Source: an uncultured Roseateles sp.
GTDB taxonomy: Bacteria; Pseudomonadota; Gammaproteobacteria; Burkholderiales; Burkholderiaceae
DNA: 28,974 bases
Direction: 5' to 3'
Assembly: GCA_946480605.1 (NCBI GenBank)
Contig: CAMLKW010000026.1
Location: forward strand, 1 to 28,974
Below the pieces are notes generated by a model. That model searched no databases. It was not told the origin of the DNA and saw only the letters and a list, made by a program, of their open reading frames with translations. Positions 7,910 through 16,172 of the stretch are shown piece after piece (the stretch's first letter is position 1; each line of letters opens with the position of its first letter). The position numbers were made by a program, and so were the translations under genes.

Positions 7910-9337
7910 TTACCTGGGGCCTGACAGCGGCAGGACGACCCGGGCATCCAGTCCGGCCACGCGGGCGCCATCCAGGCGATTGCCCAGCTCGATCTGCCCG
8001 CCCAGCGTCTGCACCAGTGCCTGGCAGATCACCAGGCCCAGGCCCGAGCCCTTGCCGGCGTCGCCCACGGCGAAGGGCAGGAACAGCCGCTGCTGCTGCT
8101 CGGGCGAAATCCCGGGGCCGCCGTCGGCGATGAGCAGGTGCGCCTTCCCCGCCTGCACCGTCAGCGTGATGTCCAACCGCCCGCCGGCCGGCGTGTGCTG
8201 GATGGCGTTGTGCAGCAGGTTGCGCGTCAGCTCGCGCAGCGCCCACTCATGGCTGGCAACCGGCGCGGGCTCGGTGCGGATGTCGAAATCCAGCCCCTGC
8301 TTGGCGATCAACGGCGCCAGGTCCAAGGCCACCGCACGCGTGATCGCCGCCCAGTCCTGCACCGGCATCGCCTCGCCGGGCTGGCGCATCTGCTCGGCGC
8401 GGGCCAGCGCCAGCATCTGGTTGGCCAGTTGCGTCGCGCGGTTCACCGTCGTGGCTATCTCGGCCAGCGCCTGCTGCGGCTCGACATCGCCCTGGCGAGC
8501 CGATTGCACCTGCACCTTCAGCACCGCCAGCGGCGTGCGCAGCTGGTGCGACGCGTCGCGCACAAAGCGCTTCTGGTGCTCAAGCAGGCGCGCCTGACGG
8601 GCCAGCGCGTCGTTGGTGGCGACTATCAGCGGCGCCAGCTCGGCCGGCAGACCGGGCGCCTGCAGCGGGCTGAGATCGTCGGCGTCACGGGCCCGCAGCG
8701 CGGCGCTCAGCTCGCGCACCGGTCGCGTGGCGCGTTGCACCACGGCCCACACGACGACAGCGATCACCGCCAGCAGCGCCGCCTGACGCCACAGCGTGTG
8801 CAGCAGCACCTGACGCGCCAGCGCGCGGCGCAGGTCCAGCGTCTCGGCCACCTGGATGGTGGCCAGGCCCATGCCGGTCTGGCCGGCCACCGGCTGCAGC
8901 AGCACGGCCATGCGCACCGGCTCGCCGCGGTAGTGGTCGTCGTAGAAGTCCACCAGCGCCGGGTAGGCGCCCTGGTCGGGCAGCTTGCCCTGCCAGCGCG
9001 GCAGGTCCTCGTAGCCCGACACCATCTCGCCCTTGAATCCCAGCACCTTGAAGTACAGCCGGCTGCGGCTGTCGGTCTCGAAGGCCTCCAGCGCCGCATA
9101 GGGCACGGCGGCCACCAGCCGCGCCTGTTCGCCGCTGCCGTCCACGCCCAGCAGCTCGGCTATGGCCTTGGCCGAAGCCAGCAGCGTGCGGTCGTAGGCG
9201 GTGTCGGCCGCCTGCAGCGAGTCGCGGTACAGGCTCACCGTGTTGATCGCCACGACCAACCCCACCGGCAGCAGGATGCCCCACAGCAGCCGGGCCCGCA
9301 TGGACAGCCCGCGCCAGCGCCGGGCCAGCTCAGTCAT
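7910..9337 (-). CDS. tctE: Sensor histidine kinase, TctE type
   Basis: A 475-residue membrane kinase. One transmembrane helix lies at about residues 16-34 and a second at about 184-202; between them is a periplasmic sensor segment of about 150 residues like that of TctE-type kinases. A HAMP-like linker follows, then the H-box FVRDASHQLRTPLAVLKVQV with His264, the N-box LTRNLLHNAIQHTPAG (Asn373, Asn377), the G1 motif ADGGPGIS (Asp405) and the G2 motif GKGSGLGL. It should autophosphorylate and pass the phosphate to TctD. The start at 9337 overlaps the end of tctD by 8 bases (ATGACTGA), which suggests coupled translation. The pair is divergent from the porin-tctCBA operon, the usual arrangement for tricarboxylate uptake control. 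The ligand cannot be read from sequence. Confidence 0.9.
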   Translation of the reverse strand: MTELARRWRGLSMRARLLWGILLPVGLVVAINTVSLYRDSLQAADTAYDRTLLASAKAIAELLGVDGSGEQARLVAAVPYAALEAFETDSRSRLYFKVLGFKGEMVSGYEDLPRWQGKLPDQGAYPALVDFYDDHYRGEPVRMAVLLQPVAGQTGMGLATIQVAETLDLRRALARQVLLHTLWRQAALLAVIAVVVWAVVQRATRPVRELSAALRARDADDLSPLQAPGLPAELAPLIVATNDALARQARLLEHQKRFVRDASHQLRTPLAVLKVQVQSARQGDVEPQQALAEIATTVNRATQLANQMLALARAEQMRQPGEAMPVQDWAAITRAVALDLAPLIAKQGLDFDIRTEPAPVASHEWALRELTRNLLHNAIQHTPAGGRLDITLTVQAGKAHLLIADGGPGISPEQQQRLFLPFAVGDAGKGSGLGLVICQALVQTLGGQIELGNRLDGARVAGLDARVVLPLSGPR

Positions 9338-10016
9338 CGGCCTGCAGCAGGTAGCCAAGACCGCGCAGCGTCACCAGCTTGGCATCCGTCGCCGCCAGCC
9401 GCTTGCGCAGGCGGTAGGCCACCACCTCGATGGCGTCGGGCTGGGCGTCGGCGGCATCGGCGAAGACGATGTCGAACAGCTTGTCCTTGGCCACGGCCTG
9501 GCCCGGCCGCACCAGCAGCGCGCGCAGCAGGGCCGCCTCGCGCGGCGGCAGCTCCAGCGGCAGGCCGTGGTGGTAGACCGCGCCGCTCTCGGCGTCGGCA
9601 CGCAGACCGCAGAAGCTGGGCGTATCGATGGCGCGCGGGCCGGCGTCGCTGGCCTGGCCCTGGCGGCGCACCAGCGCGCGGATGCGAGCCTCCAGCTCGT
9701 CCAGGTCGAAGGGCTTGGGCAGGTAGTCGTCGGCGCCGGTGTTCAGGCCCAGGATGCGGTCGCCCAGCGTGCCTCGCGCCGTGATGATGATGACCGGCGT
9801 CGTCAGCCCGGCGGCGCGCGCCTGGGCCAGCACATCCAGGCCGTCCTGGCCGGGCATGCTCAGGTCCAGCAGCACCACGTCGGGCACGGCGGCCTGCCAG
9901 CGATTCAGGGCCTTGGCGCCGTCGTCGCAGATGCTGACGCGAAAACCGCGCCGCTCGAACGAGCGCTGCAGCGTGGTCTGCATCGCGGCGTTGTCTTCGA
10001 TGACCAGCAACTTCAT
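9330..10016 (-). CDS. tctD: Response regulator, OmpR/PhoB family, TctD type
   Basis: A 228-residue regulator. The receiver domain (about residues 1-115) has the acidic pair Glu7-Asp8, the phosphate acceptor Asp51 in VVLLDLSMPG, Thr80 and Lys102 in YLPKPF. The C-terminal winged helix of the OmpR/PhoB type ends with VVAYRLRKRLA and TLRGLGYLLQ, the recognition helix and wing region. It should receive phosphate from the overlapping TctE and control the divergent porin-tctCBA operon, probably as an activator as in the Salmonella and Bordetella tct systems. No clear Shine-Dalgarno sequence precedes the ATG. A tandem direct repeat with 11-base spacing in the intergenic region is a candidate binding site. 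Confidence 0.92.
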   Translation of the reverse strand: MKLLVIEDNAAMQTTLQRSFERRGFRVSICDDGAKALNRWQAAVPDVVLLDLSMPGQDGLDVLAQARAAGLTTPVIIITARGTLGDRILGLNTGADDYLPKPFDLDELEARIRALVRRQGQASDAGPRAIDTPSFCGLRADAESGAVYHHGLPLELPPREAALLRALLVRPGQAVAKDKLFDIVFADAADAQPDAIEVVAYRLRKRLAATDAKLVTLRGLGYLLQADD

Positions 10017-10075
10017 GACCGGCAGGCTAGCACCGGCGTGCCCCTGCTCCGAGGCTGAGGTTTACCCCGACCGAA

Positions 10076-10103
10076 TGGACAGCGGATTGACAGCCTGGCT
10101 GTC
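10076..10103 (+). promoter_or_regulatory. Candidate TctD operator and -35 box before porin-tctCBA
   Basis: GACAGC occurs at 10078-10083 and 10089-10094, exactly 11 bases apart, the spacing expected for tandem OmpR/PhoB-family monomers. The second copy also forms an inverted repeat with GCTGTC at 10098-10103. A perfect TTGACA (10087-10092) overlaps the second copy. No convincing -10 box is seen at 16-18 bases, which is common for activator-dependent promoters. Assignment to TctD rests on position and spacing only. Confidence 0.45.
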
Positions 10104-10137
10104 GAGCATGGAAGTCCAAACAAGACAGGAGACACCC

Positions 10138-11157
10138 ATGAACTTCCCCGCGAAGCGGCTCGCCGCAGCGCTGCTCTCGGCCGCCTCGACGCTGGCCGCC
10201 GCCCAATCGTCCAGCGTGACCGTGTTCGGTGTGTTCGACGTTGGCGTGCAGCGCCTCAAGAACGGCAGCAAGACGCTGAACCTGGAGAGCATCGACGGCC
10301 TGCAGACCAGTCGCATCGGTTTCCGCGGCAAGGAGGACCTCGGGGGCGGCCTGAGCGCCGGCTTCCACCTGGAAGGCGCCATCGGCCCCGACACCGGCGC
10401 CGGCGGCGACTGGCGACGCCGCGCGACGGTGAGCCTGGCGAGCAAGGACGCCGGCGAGCTGCGCCTGGGGCGTGACTACACGCCCACGTTCTGGAACATC
10501 AGCCGCTTCAACGCCTTCGGCACCAACGGCGTGGGCGCGGCCAGCAACCTGGTCTACGGCTTCGACGGCGTATCGGGCACGGCCAAGACCGTGATCCGCT
10601 CCGACAACTCGGTGGGCTATTTCCTGCCCGAGGGCCTGGGCGGCGTCTACGGCCAGGCCATGGTGGCTGCCGGCGAAGGCTCCACGGGCCGCTACGTGGG
10701 TGCGCGCCTCGGCTACGCGGGCAAGGGGCTGGACGTGGCGCTGGGCCTGTCGGAGACAACCAACACCGCGGCCGGCGACAAGTTCAAGGTCTTCAACCTG
10801 GGCGGCAGCTACACGGTCGGCGCGCTGAAGCTGCTGGGCCTGGTCCACAACAGCAAGCAGACGACGCGCGAGCAGAAGAACTGGGTCATCGGCGCGCACT
10901 ACGCGCTGGGCTCGGGCATCGTCCGCGTCAGCCACGTGAACGCGCATTCGCGCAACCGTGCCAACGGCGAGGACTACACCGGCAAGCTGTTCGCCGTCGG
11001 CTACGTGCACAACCTGTCCAAGCGCACCTCGCTCTACACGACGCTGTCGCAGGTCAACAATAGCAAGACAGGCCGGTTCCTGATCCCGGGCGGATCAGCG
11101 ATTGCCTTGGGTGACGACTCGCGCGGCCTCGAAGCCGGCATCTATCACTCTTTCTGA
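10138..11157 (+). CDS. Gram-negative outer-membrane porin (Burkholderiales type)
   Basis: A 339-residue porin. The signal peptide (RLAAALLSAASTLAAA) is cleaved near residue 22, and the mature protein begins QSSSVTVFGVFDVGVQ, the first strand of Burkholderiales general porins. Other family marks are SRIGFRGKEDLGGGLSAGF, RRATVSLASKDAGELRLGRD and the C-terminal strand ending in phenylalanine (GIYHSF), needed for outer-membrane assembly. It is expected to form a trimeric 16-strand channel. AGGAGA lies 6 bases before the ATG. No terminator is visible between it and tctC, 24 bases downstream, so it is probably the first gene of the porin-tctCBA operon and may give outer-membrane passage for the carboxylate substrate. 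That role is inferred from position. Confidence 0.9.
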   Translation: MNFPAKRLAAALLSAASTLAAAQSSSVTVFGVFDVGVQRLKNGSKTLNLESIDGLQTSRIGFRGKEDLGGGLSAGFHLEGAIGPDTGAGGDWRRRATVSLASKDAGELRLGRDYTPTFWNISRFNAFGTNGVGAASNLVYGFDGVSGTAKTVIRSDNSVGYFLPEGLGGVYGQAMVAAGEGSTGRYVGARLGYAGKGLDVALGLSETTNTAAGDKFKVFNLGGSYTVGALKLLGLVHNSKQTTREQKNWVIGAHYALGSGIVRVSHVNAHSRNRANGEDYTGKLFAVGYVHNLSKRTSLYTTLSQVNNSKTGRFLIPGGSAIALGDDSRGLEAGIYHSF

Positions 11158-11181
11158 GCTGACAAGACCAAGGAGACCAGC

Positions 11182-12141
11182 ATGCGTCGCGACACCTTCC
11201 TCAAGTCCCTGGCGGCGCTGGCCGCCGCCGGCGCCTGGCCGGCGGCCCAGGCGGCGGGCGTGCCCATGAAGATGATGATCCCCGCCAACCCGGGCGGCGG
11301 CTGGGACACCACCGGCCGCGCCCTCGGCAAGGCACTGCAGGACGCCGGCCTCGCGTCCAGCGTGCAGTTCGAGAACAAGGGCGGCGCGGCCGGCGCCTTG
11401 GGCCTGGCCCAGTTCGTCAACGCCAGCAAGGGCGACCCGCATGCGCTGCTCGTGATGGGCGCCGTGATGCTGGGCGGCATCATCACCGGCAAGCCGCCGG
11501 TGAGCCTGACGCAGGCCACGCCCATCGCGCGGCTCATCAGTGAGTACAACGTCTACGTCGTTCACGCGGCCTCGCCGCTGAAGACGATGAAGGACGTCGT
11601 CGACCAGCTGAAGAAGGACCCCGGCAGCGTCAAGTGGGGCGGTGGCTCGCGTGGCGCCACCGAGCACATCGCCGCGGCGATGATTGCGCGCGAGGTAGGC
11701 GTGGACGCGGCCAAGATCAATTACGTGCCCTTCCGCGGCGGCGGCGAGGCCACGGCGGCCATCCTGGGCGGCAACGTGACCATAGGCGGCAGCGGCTTCA
11801 GCGAGTTCCAGCCCTATCTGGACAGCGGCAAGATGCGCGCCCTCGCCGTCACGTCGCCCGCCCGCATCAAGGGGCTGAATGCGCCGACGCTGAAGGAGCT
11901 GGGCATCAACGTCGAGATCGGCAACTGGCGCGGCGTCTATGCGCCGCCAGGCATCAGCGCCGAGCAGCGCAAGACCCTGACGGAGCTGGTCGTGCAGGCC
12001 ACCAAGAGCAAGAGCTGGGCGGAGAGCATAGCCAAGAACGGCTGGACGCCCGCGCTGCTGGCCGGCCCGGAATTCGACGCGTTTGTCGACCGTGAGTTCG
12101 CGACCTTGCGGGCCATCATGGTCAAGTCCGGAATGATCTGA
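11182..12141 (+). CDS. tctC: Tripartite tricarboxylate transporter substrate-binding protein (Bug family)
   Basis: A 319-residue periplasmic binding protein of the TctC/Bug family. The signal peptide runs through WPAAQAAG (about residue 25); its start RRDTFLK resembles but does not exactly match a twin-arginine motif. Characteristic segments are MMIPANPGGGWDTTGRAL near the start of the mature protein, FENKGGAAGALGL, the central GGSRGATEHIAAAMI and VPFRGGGEATAAILGG, and late in the chain GVYAPPGIS. Bug proteins bind carboxylates such as citrate, glutamate, aromatic acids or nicotinate; the ligand here is open. AAGGAG precedes the ATG. Together with TctB and TctA downstream it makes a complete tripartite system. 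Confidence 0.94.
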   Translation: MRRDTFLKSLAALAAAGAWPAAQAAGVPMKMMIPANPGGGWDTTGRALGKALQDAGLASSVQFENKGGAAGALGLAQFVNASKGDPHALLVMGAVMLGGIITGKPPVSLTQATPIARLISEYNVYVVHAASPLKTMKDVVDQLKKDPGSVKWGGGSRGATEHIAAAMIAREVGVDAAKINYVPFRGGGEATAAILGGNVTIGGSGFSEFQPYLDSGKMRALAVTSPARIKGLNAPTLKELGINVEIGNWRGVYAPPGISAEQRKTLTELVVQATKSKSWAESIAKNGWTPALLAGPEFDAFVDREFATLRAIMVKSGMI

Positions 12142-12149
12142 GGCCGGCC

Positions 12150-12659
12150 ATGAGCAGTACCCCTTCCACGGCCGGCCAGGCGCTGGTGGGCGCCGGCGTC
12201 CTCGTCATCGGCGCCGTCATGGCGTTCGGCGCCACGGCCATTTCGTCCGACGCGGGCTATGCCGGCGTGGGCCCCAACGCCCTGCCCTGGCTGGTGTCCG
12301 TCGTGCTGATGCTGTGCGGCGGCTGGCTGGTGTGGGAGGCGCGCAGCGGCGGCTTCCGCGAGCTGGAGGCGCCGTCCGGTGCCGAGCGCGGCGACTGGCG
12401 CGCGGTGGCCTGGGTGGTGGCGGGCGTGGTCGCCAACGCCAGCCTCATCACGACGCTGGGCTTCATCCTGGCCTGCGGCCTGTGCTTTGCGCTGGCCGTG
12501 CGCGGCCTGCGCATCGGCGAGGGCAAGGCGGGCGGCAGCGCCAAGCATGCGCTGGCCGACCTGCTGACCGGCATCGCCATCGCGGCGCCGGTGTTCTGGC
12601 TGTTCACCCAGCTGCTGGCCATCAACCTGCCGGGCCTGACGGCCAGCGGCTGGCTGTGA
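12150..12659 (+). CDS. tctB: Tripartite tricarboxylate transporter small membrane subunit
   Basis: A 169-residue hydrophobic protein with four predicted helices (about residues 10-32, 40-60, 85-108 and 130-165), matching the TctB/DUF1468 family in length and order. The N-terminal helix contains [18 protein letters not shown], and [12 protein letters not shown] follows it. It is the small inner-membrane partner of TctA. The start lies 8 bases after the tctC stop. The ribosome-binding site is weak, so coupled translation with tctC is likely. tctA begins 13 bases after its stop. Confidence 0.9.
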   Translation: MSSTPSTAGQALVGAGVLVIGAVMAFGATAISSDAGYAGVGPNALPWLVSVVLMLCGGWLVWEARSGGFRELEAPSGAERGDWRAVAWVVAGVVANASLITTLGFILACGLCFALAVRGLRIGEGKAGGSAKHALADLLTGIAIAAPVFWLFTQLLAINLPGLTASGWL

Positions 12660-12672
12660 AGGAGCACCAGCC

Positions 12673-14190
12673 ATGACGGATCTCTGGACCCAACTGATGG
12701 GCGGCTTCGCCACCGCCGCCACGCCGATCAACCTGCTGTGGGCCTTCCTGGGCTGCGTCATCGGCACCGCCATCGGCGTGCTGCCCGGCCTGGGCCCCGC
12801 CGTCACCGTGGCCATGCTGCTGCCCATCACGGCGCAGGTGGAACCCACGGCGTCGATGATCTTCTTCGCCGGCATCTACTACGGCGCGATGTACGGCGGC
12901 TCCACCACGTCCATCCTGCTGAACACGCCCGGCGAGACCGGCACCATGGTCACGGCGATGGAGGGCTTCAAGATGGCCCGCAACGGCCGCGCCGGCGCGG
13001 CGCTGGCCACGGCGGCCATCGGCTCCTTCGTGGCCGGCACCGTCGCCACCGTGCTGGTGACGCTGTTCGCGCCGGTCGTCGCCGACTTCGCCGTCACGCT
13101 GGGCCCGCCGGAGTACTTCCTGCTGATGCTGCTGGCGTTCACCACCGTCAGCGCGGTGCTGGGCAAGAGCACGCTGCGCGGCATGACGGCGCTGTTCATC
13201 GGCCTGGCGCTGGGCCTGGTCGGGCTGGACCAGATCACGGGCCAGGTGCGCTACACGGCCGGCGTGCCCGAGTTCATGGACGGCATCGAGACGGTGCTGG
13301 TGGCCGTGGGCCTGTTCGCCGTCGGCGAGACGCTGTACACGGCGCTGTACGAGGGCCGCAGCACCCAGGACCTGAACAAGCTCAGCAGCGTGCACATGAC
13401 GCGCCGCGAGTGGCGGCGCTCCTGGCCAGCCTGGCTGCGCGGCACGGTCATCGGCTTCCCGTTCGGCACCATCCCGGCGGGTGGCTCGGAGATCCCGACC
13501 TTTCTGAGCTACGCCACCGAACGCAAGCTCAGCGCGCACAAGGAAGAGTTCGGCACGACGGGCGCCATCGAGGGCGTGGCCGGCCCCGAGGCCGCCAACA
13601 ACGCGGCGGTGACGGCGACTCTCGTGCCGCTGCTGACGCTGGGCATCCCCACATCGGTGACCGCAGCGATCCTGCTCAGCGCGCTGCAGAACTACGGCAT
13701 CCAGGCTGGCCCGCAGCTGTTCACCACGTCGTCCACGCTGGTGTGGGCGCTGATCGCGTCGCTCTACATCGGCAACGTGATGCTGCTGGTGCTGAACCTG
13801 CCGCTGGTGGGCCTGTGGGTCAAGCTGCTGAAGATCCCGCGGCCGCAGCTGTACGCGGGCATCCTGATCTTCGCGACGGTGGGCGTCTACGGCATGCGCC
13901 AGAGCGCCTTCGACCTCTACGTGATGCTGGCGCTGGGGCTGCTGGGCGTGGTGATGCGGCGCTTCGACTTCCCGACCGCGCCGGTGGTGGTGGGCATGAT
14001 CCTGGGCCCGCTGGCCGAGGCGCAGGGTCGTAATGCGCTGTCCATCGGCAGCGGCCACTGGAGCGTGTTCGTCGAGCGGCCTCTGTCGCTGGGCCTGCTG
14101 ATGATCCTCGCCGCCGTGCTGCTGCTGCCGCGCGTGTGGCGCTGGCACGCAGCGCGCCGGCAGTTGCTGGCACCGGCACCCCGGCCCTGA
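12673..14190 (+). CDS. tctA: Tripartite tricarboxylate transporter large membrane subunit
   Basis: A 505-residue integral membrane protein, the normal TctA size, with about 12 helices. The family signature [17 protein letters not shown] lies near residues 35-51, with [19 protein letters not shown] shortly after. A second related motif, [20 protein letters not shown], begins the second half, reflecting the internal duplication. TctA forms the sodium- or proton-driven channel that takes substrate from TctC. AGGAG sits 8 bases before the ATG. The gene ends 22 bases before the convergent aldo/keto reductase gene; no T-tailed terminator is visible between them. Confidence 0.95.
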   Translation: MTDLWTQLMGGFATAATPINLLWAFLGCVIGTAIGVLPGLGPAVTVAMLLPITAQVEPTASMIFFAGIYYGAMYGGSTTSILLNTPGETGTMVTAMEGFKMARNGRAGAALATAAIGSFVAGTVATVLVTLFAPVVADFAVTLGPPEYFLLMLLAFTTVSAVLGKSTLRGMTALFIGLALGLVGLDQITGQVRYTAGVPEFMDGIETVLVAVGLFAVGETLYTALYEGRSTQDLNKLSSVHMTRREWRRSWPAWLRGTVIGFPFGTIPAGGSEIPTFLSYATERKLSAHKEEFGTTGAIEGVAGPEAANNAAVTATLVPLLTLGIPTSVTAAILLSALQNYGIQAGPQLFTTSSTLVWALIASLYIGNVMLLVLNLPLVGLWVKLLKIPRPQLYAGILIFATVGVYGMRQSAFDLYVMLALGLLGVVMRRFDFPTAPVVVGMILGPLAEAQGRNALSIGSGHWSVFVERPLSLGLLMILAAVLLLPRVWRWHAARRQLLAPAPRP

Positions 14191-14212
14191 CGGAGAGCGC
14201 CAGCGCCTGCGG

Positions 14213-15208
14213 CTACGCCAGGCCCAGCGCCCGTTCCACGGTCTCCAGCTCCTCATCCGTCAGCGGCGCCCCGTTGGCCGCACCCAGCGCGTCATCGATC
14301 TGCGCCAACCGGCTGGCGCCGATCAGCACCGACGTCATGCCCGGATGGCGCAGCACCCAGCTCAGCGCCAGCTGCGGCAGCGTCTGGCCGCGCGCATCGG
14401 CCAGTTCCTTCAGCGCCCGCACGGCGGCGAGCTTGCCGGGCGTGATGTCGGTGGGTTTCAGGAAACCACCCTTGGCCGCGCGCGAGTCCGCCGGGATGGC
14501 GGCGGCGAGATAGCGCTCGGTCAGGATGCCCTGCGCCAGCGGCGAGAACGCGATGCAGCCCATGCCCTCGTCGGCCAGCGTCTGCAGCAGACCGCCCTCG
14601 ATGTGGCGGTCCAGCATGTTGTAGCGCGGCTGGTGAATGACGCAGGGCGTGCCCAGCCGGCGCAGGATGGCGCTGGCCTCGCGGGTCTGCTCGACCGAGT
14701 AGTTGGAGACGCCGGCGTAGATCGCCCGGCCGCTGCGCACCGCCTGGTCCAGCGCACCCATGGTCTCCTCCAGCGGCGTGTGCGGATCGGGGCGGTGGGA
14801 GTAGAAGATGTCGACGTAGGGCAGGCCCAGCCGCTTCAGGCTCGCGTCCAGGCTGGCCAGCATGTACTTGCGCGAACCCCACTCGCCGTAGGGGCCCGGG
14901 TTCATGCGGTAGCCGGCCTTGGTGGAGATGACCAGCTCGTCGCGGTAGGCGTGCAGGTCTTCGCGCAGCAGCCGGCCCATCGTGGTCTCGGCCGAGCCGG
15001 GCGGCGGGCCGTAGTTGTTGGCCAGGTCGAAGTGGGTGATGCCGCGGTCGAAGGCGCCCAGCACCATCTCGCGCGCGGTGTCGTAGCGGTCGACATCGCC
15101 GAAGTTGTGCCACAGACCCAGCGACAACGTGGGCAGCAACAGGCCGCTGCGACCGCTGCGGCGATAGGGTTGGCGGTCGTAGCGCTGCAAGGCGGGCGTG
15201 TAGCTCAT
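14213..15208 (-). CDS. Aldo/keto reductase, YghZ (L-glyceraldehyde 3-phosphate reductase) type
   Basis: A 331-residue NADPH-dependent aldo/keto reductase. The catalytic tetrad is visible: Asp61 and Tyr66 in FDLANNYGPP, Lys97 in ISTKAGYR and His138 in FYSHRPDP. The opening YRRSGRSGLLLPTLSLGLWH and the segment GPYGEWGSRKYMLASLDASL are typical of the YghZ/GPR branch, whose E. coli member reduces L-glyceraldehyde 3-phosphate and methylglyoxal-like aldehydes. The C-terminal cofactor segment includes VLIGASRLAQIDDAL. It reads towards tctA and has no obvious operon partner. No clear ribosome-binding site precedes the ATG. Confidence 0.9.
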   Translation of the reverse strand: MSYTPALQRYDRQPYRRSGRSGLLLPTLSLGLWHNFGDVDRYDTAREMVLGAFDRGITHFDLANNYGPPPGSAETTMGRLLREDLHAYRDELVISTKAGYRMNPGPYGEWGSRKYMLASLDASLKRLGLPYVDIFYSHRPDPHTPLEETMGALDQAVRSGRAIYAGVSNYSVEQTREASAILRRLGTPCVIHQPRYNMLDRHIEGGLLQTLADEGMGCIAFSPLAQGILTERYLAAAIPADSRAAKGGFLKPTDITPGKLAAVRALKELADARGQTLPQLALSWVLRHPGMTSVLIGASRLAQIDDALGAANGAPLTDEELETVERALGLA

Positions 15209-15324
15209 GAGGAATCGCGGTCAGCGGCGGGATTGCCAGGCGATCGTAGGCCGGTACCTCGATGTAATGCCGGGCGACGACGGGCACCGGGCGACAACCC
15301 AGCGGCCCAACCGGCTGTGGCATC

Positions 15325-15444
15325 GTGGCCGAGACCGTGGAAACCGCCGCGGAGCTTTCAGCCGTCCGCGCCTTGGGCATCGCCAAGGCACAGGGCTGCC
15401 ACCTGGGTCGGTCGATGAGCTTCACAGACGAGGGGCATCGCTAG
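15325..15444 (+). pseudogene. Relic of an EAL-domain (c-di-GMP phosphodiesterase) gene, C-terminal piece
   Basis: Read from 15325, the plus strand encodes VAETVETAAELSAVRALGIA then KAQGCHLGRSM and a stop at 15442-15444. This lines up with the end of EAL domains, typically VAEGVET...L..LG...AQGY.FGRP. The glycine of VAEGVET is replaced by Thr and the tyrosine of AQGY by Cys. Upstream the same frame loses all resemblance within a few codons, and no start, EAL core or metal-binding residues are present. The rest of the gene therefore seems to have been deleted or to have decayed. It lies between the aldo/keto reductase and VOC genes in a 291-base stretch with no other gene. Confidence 0.6.
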
Positions 15445-15499
15445 CGCATTGAGCCCGTGATCGAAGCCAGGCGCGCCCGAGCAGATGTGCGTTCGCGGT

Positions 15500-15928
15500 T
15501 CAGAACGTCACCTTGACCGAAGCCGCGCTGCGCCGGGCCTCGCCGTGGAAGACGGCCTCGATGTTGTTGCCATCGGGGTCCAGCACGAAGGCAGCGTAGT
15601 AGCCCGGATGGTAGGGACGCTCGCCGGGCGGGCCGTGGTCCCTCGCGCCGGCGGTCAGCGCGGCGGCATGGAAGGCGTCGACGGCGGCACGATCCCTGGC
15701 CTGGAACGCGAGGTGCACACGCCCGGTCAGCTCGCCTTGGGCGGCCTTGCTGTCGGCCGTGGACACGAACAGCTCGTCGGCCCAGAAGTACTCGTCGTTC
15801 TTGTCGCCGATGGGGATCTCCAGCACCTTGAAGACCGCCGCGTAAAAACGGTAGCTGGCTTCCAGGTCACGAACGACCAGTTGCAGATGGTCGATCAGCC
15901 GGCCGCGGTGCAGTTCATTCGTTTCCAT
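15500..15928 (-). CDS. VOC superfamily (glyoxalase/bleomycin-resistance/dioxygenase fold) protein
   Basis: A 142-residue protein with one vicinal-oxygen-chelate module. The opening LIDHLQLVVRDLEASYRFYA holds the expected metal-ligand histidine (His14); VHLAFQARDRAAVDAFH begins the second half with a second histidine, and FVLDPDGNNIEAVFHG ends it with the expected glutamate. All three usual metal-ligand positions are therefore filled. Members range from glyoxalase I-like to antibiotic-binding proteins, and I cannot assign a substrate. AGGAG precedes the ATG with good spacing. The gene is alone on its strand between the EAL relic and the candidate small RNA. Confidence 0.82.
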   Translation of the reverse strand: METNELHRGRLIDHLQLVVRDLEASYRFYAAVFKVLEIPIGDKNDEYFWADELFVSTADSKAAQGELTGRVHLAFQARDRAAVDAFHAAALTAGARDHGPPGERPYHPGYYAAFVLDPDGNNIEAVFHGEARRSAASVKVTF

Positions 15929-16092
15929 CCTTGCTCCTGCTGGGGGGTAGCGACGGCCATGTTAGGCAGCACCCCTGACGAAATGCGTCAGCAGCCCCTC
16001 GCGCCGGGCGGGCGGCAATACGCGCCTGCCCCGGCGCCTGGCGGTCAAACGCGCCGCCGCGCGCCAGGACCTGGAGTTCTTGGAGATGGCAG

Positions 16093-16125
16093 AAAAAACC
16101 CTTCGGCCGCGGAGCGGTCCGAAGG
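16093..16125 (-). terminator. Strong rho-independent terminator
   Basis: ACCCTTCGG and CCGAAGGGT pair perfectly over 9 bp, with an inner CCGC/GCGG stem separated by a one-base bulge, and six T residues follow on the minus strand (16098-16093). It ends the candidate small RNA and could also end the TonB receptor-PepSY operon, whose last stop is about 120 bases upstream. Confidence 0.85.
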
Positions 16126-16166
16126 GTGGAATCCACCGCTGAGCGGGTGGAGGAGACAAACGGTAC
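16093..16166 (-). ncRNA. Candidate small RNA with anti-Shine-Dalgarno motif
   Basis: On the minus strand a promoter-like sequence (TTGATG, 18-base spacer, TAATCT) is followed by about 74 bases ending in a strong intrinsic terminator. The predicted transcript begins near GGTACCGTTTGTCTCCTCC; CTCCTCC (16149-16155) is complementary to a consensus Shine-Dalgarno sequence. A first hairpin (CCACCCGC, loop TCA, GCGGTGG with one bulge) precedes the terminator hairpin. There is no reading frame of note. It lies between the stop of the PepSY gene and the start of the VOC gene, all on the minus strand. The alternative is that the terminator simply ends the receptor-PepSY message; both could be true. Family membership is unknown to me. 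Confidence 0.5.
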
Positions 16167-16172
16167 CGAGCT

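Noticed and set aside
9338..9358. Start of tctE seven codons upstream
   Set aside because: The ATG at 9337 gives the ATGACTGA overlap with tctD and a normal TctE-like N-terminus; the extra MATCCRP adds nothing plausible.
10087..10115. Complete sigma-70 promoter for the porin
   Set aside because: TTGACA is perfect but no acceptable -10 hexamer lies 16-18 bases downstream, so I describe it as part of an operator rather than as a full promoter.
15209..15324. Search for more of the EAL gene upstream of the relic
   Set aside because: None of the three plus-strand frames resembles an EAL core or GGDEF domain, so the relic is limited to the C-terminal piece.
15929..16090. Short frames in the gap upstream of the VOC gene, for example one encoding RLAVKRAAARQDLEFLEMAE on the plus strand
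   Set aside because: It looks gene-like for about 20 residues but has an in-frame stop shortly upstream and runs into the terminator hairpin. There is no start signal and no family I recognise, so I list no gene here.
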